A DNA stretch of 64,000 bases from Lysobacterales bacterium (GTDB lineage Bacteria > Pseudomonadota > Gammaproteobacteria > Xanthomonadales > Xanthomonadaceae). The stretch covers positions 2,602,427 through 2,666,426 of the forward strand of contig JADCRD010000001.1 of the NCBI GenBank assembly GCA_014946745.1, given 5' to 3'. Under the pieces are notes generated by a model. It saw nothing but the letters and a program-made list of their open reading frames with translations, had not been told where the DNA came from and searched no databases. Positions 26,597 through 34,650 of the stretch are shown one piece after another; within the stretch, counting starts at the first letter, position 1; the number at the start of each line of letters is the position of its first letter. The position numbers and the translations under genes were made by a program.

Positions 26597-27097
26597 TTGG
26601 AAACCCTCTCGGAACTTGAACGCCTTCGCACCCGGCACCCGGCCACCTTCGCTGTGGGCAGCGCCGAAGAAGTCGAAGCCTTGGCCCGCTTCGCTGCGTT
26701 TTTCCAGAGCTTCGCCAGCGATCGCATCGAGCGCCTGCTGCCCGTGACCTATGCGGAGGACGTCTACTTCAACGACACCCTGAAGGCGATTCGCGGTCTG
26801 CCGACGCTGGCGCACTACCTGCGCGACAGCGCCGACGCCGTGGAGGACTGCCGCGTTCAGGTGCTGTCGAACACGCGAACCGCGGAGGGCGAGTATCTGC
26901 TGCGCTGGCGCATGAGCATCCGCTTCAAGCGCTTCCGACGCGGCGTGGAGACCGAAACGGTTGGCCTCTCACACCTGCGCTTCAACGCACACGGCCTGGT
27001 GGTCTATCACCAGGACTACTGGAACGCCGCCGACGGCCTCTACGAGCACATCCCCCTGCTCGGCAGCCTGATCCGGCTGATCAAGCGCCGGCTGTAG
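26597..27097 (+). CDS. NTF2-like (SnoaL-type fold) protein
   Basis: About 166 residues beginning LETLSELERLRTRHPATF. Start TTG 26597 is preferred because a GGAG sequence lies 9 bases upstream and there is no ATG before the middle of the domain; the frame is open much further upstream, but that part overlaps the divergent membrane-protein gene. Typical NTF2-like features are FFQSFASDRIERLLPVTYAE, then YFNDTLKAIRGLPTLAHYL, and strands ending VVYHQDYWNAADGLYEHIP. Such proteins bind small molecules or catalyse varied reactions; no active site can be assigned. The basic C-terminus (IRLIKRRL) could contact the membrane. Annotated relatives are mostly 'nuclear transport factor 2 family'. Confidence 0.8.
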   Translation: METLSELERLRTRHPATFAVGSAEEVEALARFAAFFQSFASDRIERLLPVTYAEDVYFNDTLKAIRGLPTLAHYLRDSADAVEDCRVQVLSNTRTAEGEYLLRWRMSIRFKRFRRGVETETVGLSHLRFNAHGLVVYHQDYWNAADGLYEHIPLLGSLIRLIKRRL

Positions 27098-27122
27098 TCG
27101 CCGGCGCTTGATCGCTGGCCCC

Positions 27123-27677
27123 TCAGGAGCCGCCCAGCAGCTTCTCGATCTCGGCGCGCATCGCCGGGTCGTCGGGGCGCGTGCGGCTGCCGAAGCTGGC
27201 CACCACTTCGCCCTCGCGGTTCAACAGGTACTTGTGGAAATTCCAGCCCGGCGCCTGGCCGGTGGCTTCGGTCAGCTCGCGGAAGAAGGGCGCTGCCTGC
27301 TCGCCCTTGACCGAGACCTTCTCGAACATCGGGAACTTGACCGCATAGGTGTTGGTGCAGAACTCGGCGATCTGCGACTCGTCCTCGAACTCCTGGTCCA
27401 TGAAGTCGCCGGACGGGAAACCGAGCACCGCGAAACCACGACCGGACAGCTCCTGATGCAGGGCCTCAAGGCCCTCGTACTGCGGCGTGAATCCGCACTT
27501 GCTGGCGGTGTTCACCACCAGCAGCACCTGGCCCTCGTAGCGCTCGCACAGGCTGACCGGCTCCTTGCCGGCCAAGGGTCGGAAGTTCTCGCCTTCGAGT
27601 ACGCCGCAGGTCGCCAGCGCCGGAAGCGGGCTTGCGAGAAGACAGGAGAACAGCAGGGCGGCGGGCGTGAAGCGCAT
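27123..27677 (-). CDS. Secreted glutathione-peroxidase-family protein
   Basis: The 184-residue protein has a signal peptide (about residues 1-23, SPLPALA) and a glutathione peroxidase fold. The peroxidatic Cys61 sits in NTASKCGFTPQYEGL and the tetrad Trp in WNFHKYLL. The usual FPCNQF motif reads FPSGDF (88-93), so the tetrad glutamine is replaced by aspartate and the second cysteine is missing. It probably reduces peroxides in the periplasm with thioredoxin-like partners rather than glutathione. It is convergent with the NTF2-like gene 25 bases away. Substrate and reductant are uncertain. Confidence 0.88.
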   Translation of the reverse strand: MRFTPAALLFSCLLASPLPALATCGVLEGENFRPLAGKEPVSLCERYEGQVLLVVNTASKCGFTPQYEGLEALHQELSGRGFAVLGFPSGDFMDQEFEDESQIAEFCTNTYAVKFPMFEKVSVKGEQAAPFFRELTEATGQAPGWNFHKYLLNREGEVVASFGSRTRPDDPAMRAEIEKLLGGS

Positions 27678-27858
27678 GGCGAGGGGTCCGGCAGGGAGGG
27701 GAACAAGCCAACGAGGCTACGCCGCGAGTGTCAGCGTGGAGTGAAGTCGGGCCGATGTCGCCTTTGCGGATCCTTCTTCGTATATCACGTCTGCAAGCGC
27801 GCACGAACGTGCGCCAACGCCACGCCCTACCCCACTCCCCGCCGCACGGAGACGCCCC

Positions 27859-28851
27859 ATGATGGATTTCAGCCTCGGCCAGATCTTCGGCCTGTTGCTG
27901 CGCACCCTGCCCTTTCTGATCCTGCGCCTGGCGGTGTACATGGGCATCACCCTGGCCTATGTGATCGCCACGGGCGGAGGCGCGGGCATCGGCTATCTGT
28001 TCGGCAAGGTGGCCGCCGACCCCGGCGGCGGCAGCGCCTGGGGCGCGTTCATCGGCTTCGGCCTGATCAGCGGGGTGCTGTACTGGGCGCGCGAATACCT
28101 GCTCTACCTGGTCAAGGCCGGGCACATCGCGGTGCTGGCCGAACTGCTGCAGGGCAAGGAGATTCCCGGCGGCCGCGGCCAGCTTGAGCACGCTTCGGCG
28201 GTGGTCAAGGAGCGCTTTGTCGAAAGCTCGGTGCTGTTCGGCGTCGACCAGCTGATCAAGGGCATCCTGCGAGTCTTCAACCGCACCATGCTGATGGTCG
28301 CCAACTTCCTGCCCATCCCCGGGCTCGATGGCCTGGTCAAGTTCGTCAACGCGGTGATCAACACCTCGCTGACCTATGTCGACGAGGTGATCCTCGCCCA
28401 CGCCATCCGCACCGGCAGCACCAATGCCTGGGCCTCGGCCCGCGATGCGGTGGTGCTGTACGCGCAGAACTACAAGACCATGCTCAAGAATGCGGTCTGG
28501 CTGACCTTCGTGATCTGGGGCCTGACCCTGGTGATCTTCCTGCTGGTGATCGGCCCGGTGGCGCTGGTCGCAAGCGTGTTCCCGGGGCTGGCCGGCTTCT
28601 GGACGTTTGCCCTCGCCGTCGTCACCGCGATCTGCCTGAAGGCCGCGCTGGTGGATCCGCTCGCGATGACCGCGCTGATGCAGGTGTTCTTCAAGGTCAC
28701 CGAAGGCCAGACGCCCGACCCGCAGTGGTCGGCCAAGCTCGAAGGGATGTCGGACAAGTTCAAGGAACTAAAGGACAAGGCCGGCCTGACGCCGCCGCAG
28801 CCGGTGGCGGGCACGCCCGCGGCAGCGCCGCCGCCACCGCCTGCGTTCTAG
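27859..28851 (+). CDS. Multi-pass membrane protein of unknown function
   Basis: This 330-residue protein has about six to seven hydrophobic segments, starting FGLLLRTLPFLILRLAVYMG and including GIGYLFGKVAA, GAFIGFGLISGVLYWA, the long IWGLTLVIFLLVIGPVALVA and the FWTFALAVVTAICLKAALV helix. A central amphipathic stretch (ASAVVKERFVESSVLFGVDQ) lies between helices. The C-terminal 50 residues are hydrophilic, ending in a Pro/Ala-rich tail with six consecutive prolines. I recognise the general type from Xanthomonadales genomes but no named function. It stands alone on the plus strand after an intergenic gap. Confidence 0.8.
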   Translation: MMDFSLGQIFGLLLRTLPFLILRLAVYMGITLAYVIATGGGAGIGYLFGKVAADPGGGSAWGAFIGFGLISGVLYWAREYLLYLVKAGHIAVLAELLQGKEIPGGRGQLEHASAVVKERFVESSVLFGVDQLIKGILRVFNRTMLMVANFLPIPGLDGLVKFVNAVINTSLTYVDEVILAHAIRTGSTNAWASARDAVVLYAQNYKTMLKNAVWLTFVIWGLTLVIFLLVIGPVALVASVFPGLAGFWTFALAVVTAICLKAALVDPLAMTALMQVFFKVTEGQTPDPQWSAKLEGMSDKFKELKDKAGLTPPQPVAGTPAAAPPPPPAF

Positions 28852-29149
28852 AGGTTTGCCGGCGCCGTGGACGCGCCTTGGGGCAACAGGGATCGATTCC
28901 CTCGTGGACGTGATCCGTAGTGATGAGTCCGGCGTCACCGGATTCGCTTCCGCTGGATCAAGCACTTGCGCGCTCGATCCGCGTTTGCACGCGCCAAGAC
29001 GTGCGGCAAGGCTGATGGCTTCAGCCTTGCCTTGGGCCCGTCGTGCGGGGCTCATGCGTTGCCGCGGAGCGGCCCGCAGCGCGCGTTAGGCGCCATAATC
29101 CGGGCCCCGCCCTGCGCGGCCCCACGCCGCCCAACCGCCGAGACCCTGC

Positions 29150-31756
29150 ATGAAGCTGTTCGCCCGCTTTCGCCGCCCGCTGTGGGAACACCCTGAAACT
29201 CCGCGTCGCGCCGAAGCCGTGCGCTCAGAGACCGCGCCCGAGCTGATCCGCCTGCTGCCGAACATCGCGGCCAGCGACACTGCAGCCGAAGTGAGGCGCG
29301 CGGCGATCACCCGCATCGACAGCGCCGAGACCCTGCTGGGCCTGTTGGCCGCGGAGAAAGACAGCGCCTGCCGCGAGGCCATTCTGGGCCGCGTGCGCGC
29401 CCGCCTGCTCGACGCCAAGGTGCCTGCCGCCGAGCGCCAGCAGCTGGCCAGCCACGCGGCGCTGCCGGCAGAGCTGGCTGAGACCATGGCCGAATCCGCA
29501 CCTGAGCCCGAGCTGCGCGAAGCTGCGGTGCTGCGTCTGAACAAGCCCGGCCTGCTGCAGCGGCGCTGCCTGAAGGACCCCGACCCGGCCCTGCGCCTGC
29601 GTCTGCTTGAGCGCATCGCTGACGAAGCCACGCTGGAGCGCATCGCCGAGGCCGCACGCGGCCAGGACAAGGCGCTCTCGCGCCGCGCCCGCGAGAAAGC
29701 CGATGCGCTCAAGCTCGGCCGCGGCGATGCCGGCGCCATAAACCAGCGTGCCCTGCAGCTCGGCAGCGCCTTCGACGCGCTGGCGCGCAGCCTGCCGGCT
29801 GACGCCGAGGCGCAGCTCGCCGCGCTGGATACCGAAGTCGAACAGCTCGCACCGCGTCTCGACCCTGCCCTGCTGCGCCGGCTGCAGGGCCATGCAGCCA
29901 GCGCCAGCGCCGCGGTCAGCGCGCTGAAGACTGCTCACCTGCCGAAGCCGAAGCCAGAGCCGCAGCCGGCAGCAGCGCAGCACGCCGCAAGCGCAGAGCC
30001 CCCGGCAGAGCGGTCGGCCGCGACGGCAGTGGCCACCGGGCCTGACGACAGCGAGGCTTCCGCCAGCGTGGCCACGGACGCGGCGGGCGAGGCACCCATC
30101 GCCCGCGCCGAAGTCGCCGGCACGCCGGCCGACGCCGCCCCTGTCGCGGCTACCGCTTCGACCGCAGCCGCGCCTGCGCCCGCACCCGCCGCCCAGCTGC
30201 CCGATGAAGCCCTGCGCGACGCTCTGAAGCAGGGCCTCGCCGGCGTTGAAGAACAGCGCCTCGGCGTCGCCAAGCCTGCCCTGGAGGCCGCCCGCGCGCG
30301 GCTGGCCGCTGGCATCAAGCCGACGCCCGGCCAGCGCGACAAACTGCGCGAGCTGGAGGCCGGCGTCGCCGACATGGAGCGCTGGCAGCGCTGGGCCGGC
30401 AACAAGGTGCGCGCGCGCCTCTGCGATGAAGTCGAGCACTTGATCGGCTCCGGCCTGCACCCCGACGCCGTCGCCAACCGGGTCAAGGAACTGCAGGACG
30501 AGTGGGCCAAGGTCGAGGCCGCCGAGCCCGATCACGGCGAGCATGCGGCGGGCATCGGCAAGCGCTTCCGCGCGCTCTGCCACCGCGCGCTGGCGCCGGC
30601 GCGGCCCTACTTCGAGCAGCGTCGCGCCCTGCGCTCGCAGAAGGCCAGCGAGCTCGACGCGACCATCGCCGCACTGGCCGCTGACATCGAGCAGGCGCCG
30701 GACGACCTCAAGCCCCTGCGCGAGCGCGTGGTCAACGCCCTGCGCGAACTGGATGAGGTCGAACCGCGCGCGCGGGCCGCGCTGGGCAAGCGTCTGCGCG
30801 CCCAGCTGGACCAGCTCGACGCCCTGCGCGACGCGCGCAACCAGGCGGCGGTCGAAGGCAAGCAGGCCCTGCTCGAACGCCTGCGCTTCGCCGCCCGCGG
30901 CGATGCGACGCAGGCCATCAATGCCGCCAAGGCGATTCAGCAGGAATGGCGCAACGCACCGCGCGCCGACCGCAAAACCGAGGATCGCCTGTGGGCCGAG
31001 CTGCGCGCCATCGTCGACCCGCTGTTCGAGGCCGCGCGCGCCGGTGCGCAGGCGCGCACCCAGGCGCTGGCGGCGGTCGAAGCCGAGCGTCGCGGCCTGG
31101 TTGAGGCCGTGCAGGCGCTGGGACAGGCCGAGGATCTCGCGCAGATCGATACCCAGCTGGCCGAACTTGAAGCGCGCTGGCAGGCCCAGCAGCCGCAGCT
31201 CGAAGATGCCGCAGGCGATGCCCGCCCCGGCCGCCCGCCGCGCGATCGTTCGCAGCCCGAACGGGGCGAACGCGCAGAGCGCGGCGACCGCAACGAGCGC
31301 CGCCCACGCCCGCCGCGCGCCGCCGAAGGCAGCCTGGAGCGCGAGTTCGAAAAGGCCGTGGAGCGTCTGCGCGCCGCGCAGAAAGCGCAGCGCGAGGCGC
31401 GGGCGAAGCATGCCCTGCAGGCGCTACTGGACGCCGCACTCGACGGCGCGAAGGACGACGCACTCAGCGAGGCCGAGCGTCGCGAGCTGGCCGCTGCGCG
31501 CGCACGTGACCTCACCCGCGAAAACCGCGAGGACGCCCTGCTTGGCCTGGAACTCGACGCCGGCATCGACAGCCCCGCCGACGCGGCTGCACGTCGCCGC
31601 GAGCTGCAGATGCAGCGCCTGGCCGAGCGCATGGGCAGCGGCGGCTCACGCGTGGATGCGCGCGCGGCGCTGCTGGCCTGGGCCGCACATGCGCCGCAGG
31701 CCGATGCCGCGCAGAACGCGCGTGCGGCGCGTGCGCTGAAGGCCCTGCTGGGATGA
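29150..31756 (+). CDS. DUF349 repeat protein with HEAT-like N-terminus
   Basis: The 868-residue protein begins MKLFARFRRPLWEHPE. Residues 20-190 form HEAT-like helical pairs (EVRRAAITRIDSAETLLGLL, then ELREAAVLRLNKPGLLQRRC). A low-complexity Ala/Pro/Thr-rich linker spans about 260-350. DUF349 repeats follow, such as RKTEDRLWAELRAIVDPLFE near 607-626 and the earlier KELQDEWAKVEAAEPDH, and the protein ends in charged coiled-coil-like helices. DUF349 proteins are widespread in proteobacteria and lack a settled role; some have been linked to stress and septation. The stop codon overlaps the following deaminase-like gene by ATGA. Confidence 0.88.
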   Translation: MKLFARFRRPLWEHPETPRRAEAVRSETAPELIRLLPNIAASDTAAEVRRAAITRIDSAETLLGLLAAEKDSACREAILGRVRARLLDAKVPAAERQQLASHAALPAELAETMAESAPEPELREAAVLRLNKPGLLQRRCLKDPDPALRLRLLERIADEATLERIAEAARGQDKALSRRAREKADALKLGRGDAGAINQRALQLGSAFDALARSLPADAEAQLAALDTEVEQLAPRLDPALLRRLQGHAASASAAVSALKTAHLPKPKPEPQPAAAQHAASAEPPAERSAATAVATGPDDSEASASVATDAAGEAPIARAEVAGTPADAAPVAATASTAAAPAPAPAAQLPDEALRDALKQGLAGVEEQRLGVAKPALEAARARLAAGIKPTPGQRDKLRELEAGVADMERWQRWAGNKVRARLCDEVEHLIGSGLHPDAVANRVKELQDEWAKVEAAEPDHGEHAAGIGKRFRALCHRALAPARPYFEQRRALRSQKASELDATIAALAADIEQAPDDLKPLRERVVNALRELDEVEPRARAALGKRLRAQLDQLDALRDARNQAAVEGKQALLERLRFAARGDATQAINAAKAIQQEWRNAPRADRKTEDRLWAELRAIVDPLFEAARAGAQARTQALAAVEAERRGLVEAVQALGQAEDLAQIDTQLAELEARWQAQQPQLEDAAGDARPGRPPRDRSQPERGERAERGDRNERRPRPPRAAEGSLEREFEKAVERLRAAQKAQREARAKHALQALLDAALDGAKDDALSEAERRELAAARARDLTRENREDALLGLELDAGIDSPADAAARRRELQMQRLAERMGSGGSRVDARAALLAWAAHAPQADAAQNARAARALKALLG

Positions 31757-33045
31757 GCTTCGACCTGCTGGTGCGCGACGCCGCGCTGGCCGACGGCCGC
31801 CGCGGCGTCGATGTCGGCGTGCGCGGCGGTCGCATCGTCGCCATCGCACCAGCGCTGCCGGCCGAACACGCGGGCGAAGTGATCGAGGCGCGCGGCCGTC
31901 TGCTCAGCGCGCCCCTTGTCGACGCCCACTTCCACATGGACGCCGCGCTCTCGCTGGGCCTGCCGCGGCTCAACGCCAGCGGTACCCTGCTCGAAGGCAT
32001 CGCGCTCTGGGGCGAGCTGAAGCCGCATCTCACCGTCGAGGCGGTGGTGCAGCGCGCGCTGGCCTACTGCGACATGGCCGCAGCGCAGGGCCTGCTGCAC
32101 ATCCGCAGCCATGTCGACGTCTGCGATCCGCGCCTGCTGGCCGTCGATGCGCTGCTCGAAGTGAAACGCCAGGTCGCCGGCTACATCGACCTGCAGCTGG
32201 TCGCATTCCCGCAGGACGGCTACCTGCGCGCGCCGGGTGCAATCGAGAATCTGCAGCGCGCGCTGGACCGCGGCGTCGATGTCATCGGCGGCATCCCGCA
32301 TTTCGAGCGCACGATGGCCGACGGCGCCGACAGCATCGCGCGCCTGTGTCGCCTCGCCGCCGAGCGCGGCCTGCGCGTCGACATGCACTGCGACGAGAGC
32401 GACGACCCGCACTCGCGCCACGTCGAAACGCTGGCTGCAGAGACAATCCGCCACGGCCTGCAGGGCCGCGTCACCGGCTCGCATCTGACCTCGATGCACA
32501 GCATGGACAACTACTACGTGTCCAAGCTGCTGCCGCTGATGGCCGAGGCGCGGCTCTCGGCGGTGGCGAATCCGCTGATCAACATCACCCTGCAGGGCCG
32601 CCACGACAGCTATCCCAAGCGTCGCGGCATGACCCGCGTGCCGGAGCTGCTGGCCGCCGGCATCGACGTGGCCCTGGGCCAGGACTGCTGCATGGACCCC
32701 TGGTACAGCTTCGGCAGCGCGGACATGCTCGAAGTCGCCAGCATGGCCGTGCACGTGGCGCAGATGACCTCGCAGGACGGCATCCGCGCCTGCTATGCCG
32801 GCGTCACCGACACCGCCGCGCGGGTGATCGGCCTCGACGACTACGGCCTGCGCGAGGGCGGCCCGGCCGACTTCGTCCTGCTGCAGGCGGCAGACCCGTT
32901 CGAAGCGATCCGCCTGAAGGCCGCACGACTTGCCGTGGTCCGGCGCGGACGTGTGATCGCACGCGCGCCAGAGCGGCAGAGTTCGCTTGAGCTGCCGGGG
33001 CGGCCGCCGCAGGTGTCGCTGGAGTTCGTGCCAGGCAGCCTCTGA
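31753..33045 (+). CDS. Cytosine deaminase-like amidohydrolase (CodA family)
   Basis: The 430-residue enzyme follows CodA along its whole length. The metal-binding HFHMD comes first, then SHVDVCDPRLLAVDALLEVK, VAFPQDGYL, the zinc-site His and general-base Glu in HCDESDD, SHLTSMHS and ANPLINITLQGR followed by YPKRRG. CodA hydrolyses cytosine to uracil and ammonia in pyrimidine salvage. The E. coli motif GHDDVFDPWY reads GQDCCMDPWY here: the metal-ligand Asp remains but the residues on both sides differ, so a related ring substrate is possible. It is translationally coupled to the DUF349 gene by ATGA. No cytosine permease is nearby. Confidence 0.82.
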   Translation: MSFDLLVRDAALADGRRGVDVGVRGGRIVAIAPALPAEHAGEVIEARGRLLSAPLVDAHFHMDAALSLGLPRLNASGTLLEGIALWGELKPHLTVEAVVQRALAYCDMAAAQGLLHIRSHVDVCDPRLLAVDALLEVKRQVAGYIDLQLVAFPQDGYLRAPGAIENLQRALDRGVDVIGGIPHFERTMADGADSIARLCRLAAERGLRVDMHCDESDDPHSRHVETLAAETIRHGLQGRVTGSHLTSMHSMDNYYVSKLLPLMAEARLSAVANPLINITLQGRHDSYPKRRGMTRVPELLAAGIDVALGQDCCMDPWYSFGSADMLEVASMAVHVAQMTSQDGIRACYAGVTDTAARVIGLDDYGLREGGPADFVLLQAADPFEAIRLKAARLAVVRRGRVIARAPERQSSLELPGRPPQVSLEFVPGSL

Positions 33046-33086
33046 GGCGACGGGCTCTCCAGCGACGGCGTGCCGGCGCTCGGGTG

Positions 33087-33208
33087 GCGCGAGCGGAATG
33101 TCGAACTCCAGGCACGTCGCTCGGGGCGAGCGTCGAGCTCCAAGCACGTTGCGCGGGGCGAGTGTCGAGCTCCAAGGCACGTTGCGCGGGGCGAGTGTCG
33201 AGCTTCGG
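33087..33208. repeat. Tandem 32-33 bp repeats
   Basis: Three adjacent units start at 33112, 33144 and 33177 and share GCACGTtGCGCGGGGCGAG followed by a GTGTCGAGCTCCAAG-like half. A degenerate fourth unit precedes them from about 33087. The units are directly contiguous without spacers. The last unit runs into the GGTGGGTC palindromic repeat. Confidence 0.75.
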
Positions 33209-33230
33209 TGGGTCAAGACCCACCCTATGG
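33207..33230 (+). repeat. Palindromic intergenic repeat, copy 1
   Basis: GGTGGGTCAAGACCCACC plus CTATGG. The first 18 bases are a near-perfect palindrome able to form a GGTGGGTC/GACCCACC stem with a two-base centre. Same orientation as copy 3, opposite to copy 2. It is REP-like and non-coding. Confidence 0.8.
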
Positions 33231-33268
33231 CATCGGGTCGCTGGCCTGCCTCGGCATGCCATCACGAC

Positions 33269-33292
33269 CCATAGGGTGGGTCTTGACCCACC
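33269..33292 (-). repeat. Palindromic intergenic repeat, copy 2 (inverted)
   Basis: CCATAGGGTGGGTCTTGACC followed by CACC is the exact reverse complement of copies 1 and 3. With copy 1 it makes an inverted pair 38 bases apart, a typical REP doublet layout. Confidence 0.8.
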
Positions 33293-33380
33293 GTTTCCTG
33301 CGCGCCGGTCGCGAGCCGCGAGCCGCGCCATCGAACACGCAACCGAAACCGGTTCGCAATCACCACATTCGTGGCGAGCC

Positions 33381-33404
33381 GGTGGGTCAAGACCCACCCT
33401 ATGG
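33381..33404 (+). repeat. Palindromic intergenic repeat, copy 3
   Basis: The same 24-base sequence as copy 1, beginning GGTGGGTCAAGACCCACC. It lies 26 bases before the stop codon of the convergent SET-domain gene. No gene is seen between 33046 and 33430. Confidence 0.8.
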
Positions 33405-33430
33405 GCCGCCCTTGGGACGGGCTGCGGGCC

Positions 33431-34039
33431 TCAGCCGCTGACGGCGCGGCGGCGGCGCGGGCCTCGGGAGTGCAGCACGTCGGCCAAGCTCTGACGCAGG
33501 CTGAGGCGGGCAGACTGCAATCGCTGCGGATCGAGCAGAGGCCACAGCGGCTGCGGCGCGGACTCGATGAAGTCCAGCGCCTGGGTCAGCGCGCGGCGCA
33601 CGGCGGCCACGGCCTCAGGCACCTGGCGGTGATCGATCACGCTGCGGCAGTTCGGCGCGCCGCATTCGCAGTCGAAGGCCTCGCTCGGGCCCATGAAGAG
33701 CGTGGCGTAGTCGTTGCTCAGCTGTTCGCCGGCTTCGATGTCGCGCAGTGCGATCTCGAAGCCGAATTCGGTGCCGCCGCAGTTGGGCGCGCAGCTGTGG
33801 TTGACGTAGCGGCCGTGGTCCCACAGCAGCACGCGATGACGGCGGCCGTCGCTGAAGGTCCAACGGTCAACCAGCGGTGCCCAGCAGGCTGGCAACTGGG
33901 CGATTTCGGACTCGGGGATGGCCTGATCCAAGCCATCCATCACCCAGACCAGGCTGCCGCGCGGGATGCGCTGGGTGGCGATCACACCCTCGCCCACCAC
34001 GTCGTTGATCGGTACGAGTCGCGTATGCGGATGCATCAT
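33431..34039 (-). CDS. SET-domain protein (putative lysine methyltransferase), copy A
   Basis: The 202-residue protein begins MMHPHTRLVPINDVVGEGVI, and its first 135 residues form a SET domain. The AdoMet-binding and catalytic motifs are YVNHSCAPNC (Asn80) and SNDYATLF (Tyr111). A post-SET-like cysteine cluster DCECGAPNC (Cys124, 126, 131) follows and could bind zinc with the Cys of NHSC. A helical C-terminal region (QVPEAVAAVRRALTQALDF) ends in a very basic tail (RGPRRRRAVSG). SET proteins methylate protein lysines using AdoMet; bacterial substrates are mostly unknown. The start overlaps the stop of the upstream SET gene (ATGA). Confidence 0.88.
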   Translation of the reverse strand: MMHPHTRLVPINDVVGEGVIATQRIPRGSLVWVMDGLDQAIPESEIAQLPACWAPLVDRWTFSDGRRHRVLLWDHGRYVNHSCAPNCGGTEFGFEIALRDIEAGEQLSNDYATLFMGPSEAFDCECGAPNCRSVIDHRQVPEAVAAVRRALTQALDFIESAPQPLWPLLDPQRLQSARLSLRQSLADVLHSRGPRRRRAVSG

Positions 34040-34650
34040 CGGCTCTGCCCCTCCGTCGCCGGCACGTGATAGGCGCGGGCCGAGGGCACGTCGACCTCAC
34101 CGCCCGAGCGCAGCGCCGCCAGCAGGGGCAGATCGCGGGGGCCGGCCTTGGCATAGGGCAGCAGCGGCTGCGGCACCTTGCCGGCGAGTTCGAAGGCAGC
34201 GCGGGCCTCGGCGTCCCAGCGCTCGTAGTAGCGTTCGGCATCGTCGCGGCGGATCTCGCCGCGGCAGCTGAGAGCACCGCAGCGGCAGGCCATCGGCTGG
34301 ATCAGATTGAGGGTGCCGTACTCGCAGGTCAGCTCCTCACCCGGCTGGATGTCGCGCACCGCGATTTCGAAGGCGTCGCCGATGCCGCGACTGGCCGGCG
34401 CGCAGCAGTGGTTCATGTAGCGACCGAAATCCCAGCAGAACACGAAGTCGCCATCGGCCGCCTGATAGGCGTAGCGGTCGACCTGCTGGCGCAGCAGCGG
34501 CGGCAGCGCCTCGCGCTCGGCGGCGGTGAGGATACGGTCGAAGGCGTCGAGCACCCAGAGAAAGGTGCCGCGGGGAATGAACTCGGTGGCGAAGACTCCG
34601 TAGCCGATCTCGGCCGAAATGAAGCGAAGCTCCGAACTGGGGTGGATCAC
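34036..34650 (-). CDS. SET-domain protein (putative lysine methyltransferase), copy B
   Basis: GTG 34650 is chosen as start: an AGGAG ribosome site sits 6 bases upstream, and the resulting 204-residue protein (MIHPSSELRFISAEIGYGVF) aligns from residue 1 with copy A. Motifs fall at identical positions: MNHCCAPAS with Asn80, CEYGTLN with Tyr111, and the cysteines of CRCGALSC at 122, 124 and 129. The NHSC serine is cysteine here. The C-terminal half is helical and differs from copy A. ATG 34680 would add ten residues. The two genes form a two-cistron unit with an ATGA overlap and probably arose by duplication. The protein substrate is unknown. Confidence 0.87.
   Translation of the reverse strand: MIHPSSELRFISAEIGYGVFATEFIPRGTFLWVLDAFDRILTAAEREALPPLLRQQVDRYAYQAADGDFVFCWDFGRYMNHCCAPASRGIGDAFEIAVRDIQPGEELTCEYGTLNLIQPMACRCGALSCRGEIRRDDAERYYERWDAEARAAFELAGKVPQPLLPYAKAGPRDLPLLAALRSGGEVDVPSARAYHVPATEGQSR

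Noticed and set aside
29225-31411. 728-residue minus-strand frame
   Set aside because: Antisense to the DUF349 gene, which has clear repeats and a coupled neighbour; no recognisable motif in the antisense product.
33087-33404. Possible CRISPR array
   Set aside because: The 32-33 bp units touch each other without spacers, and the palindromic repeats are irregularly spaced and in both orientations; no cas gene is near.
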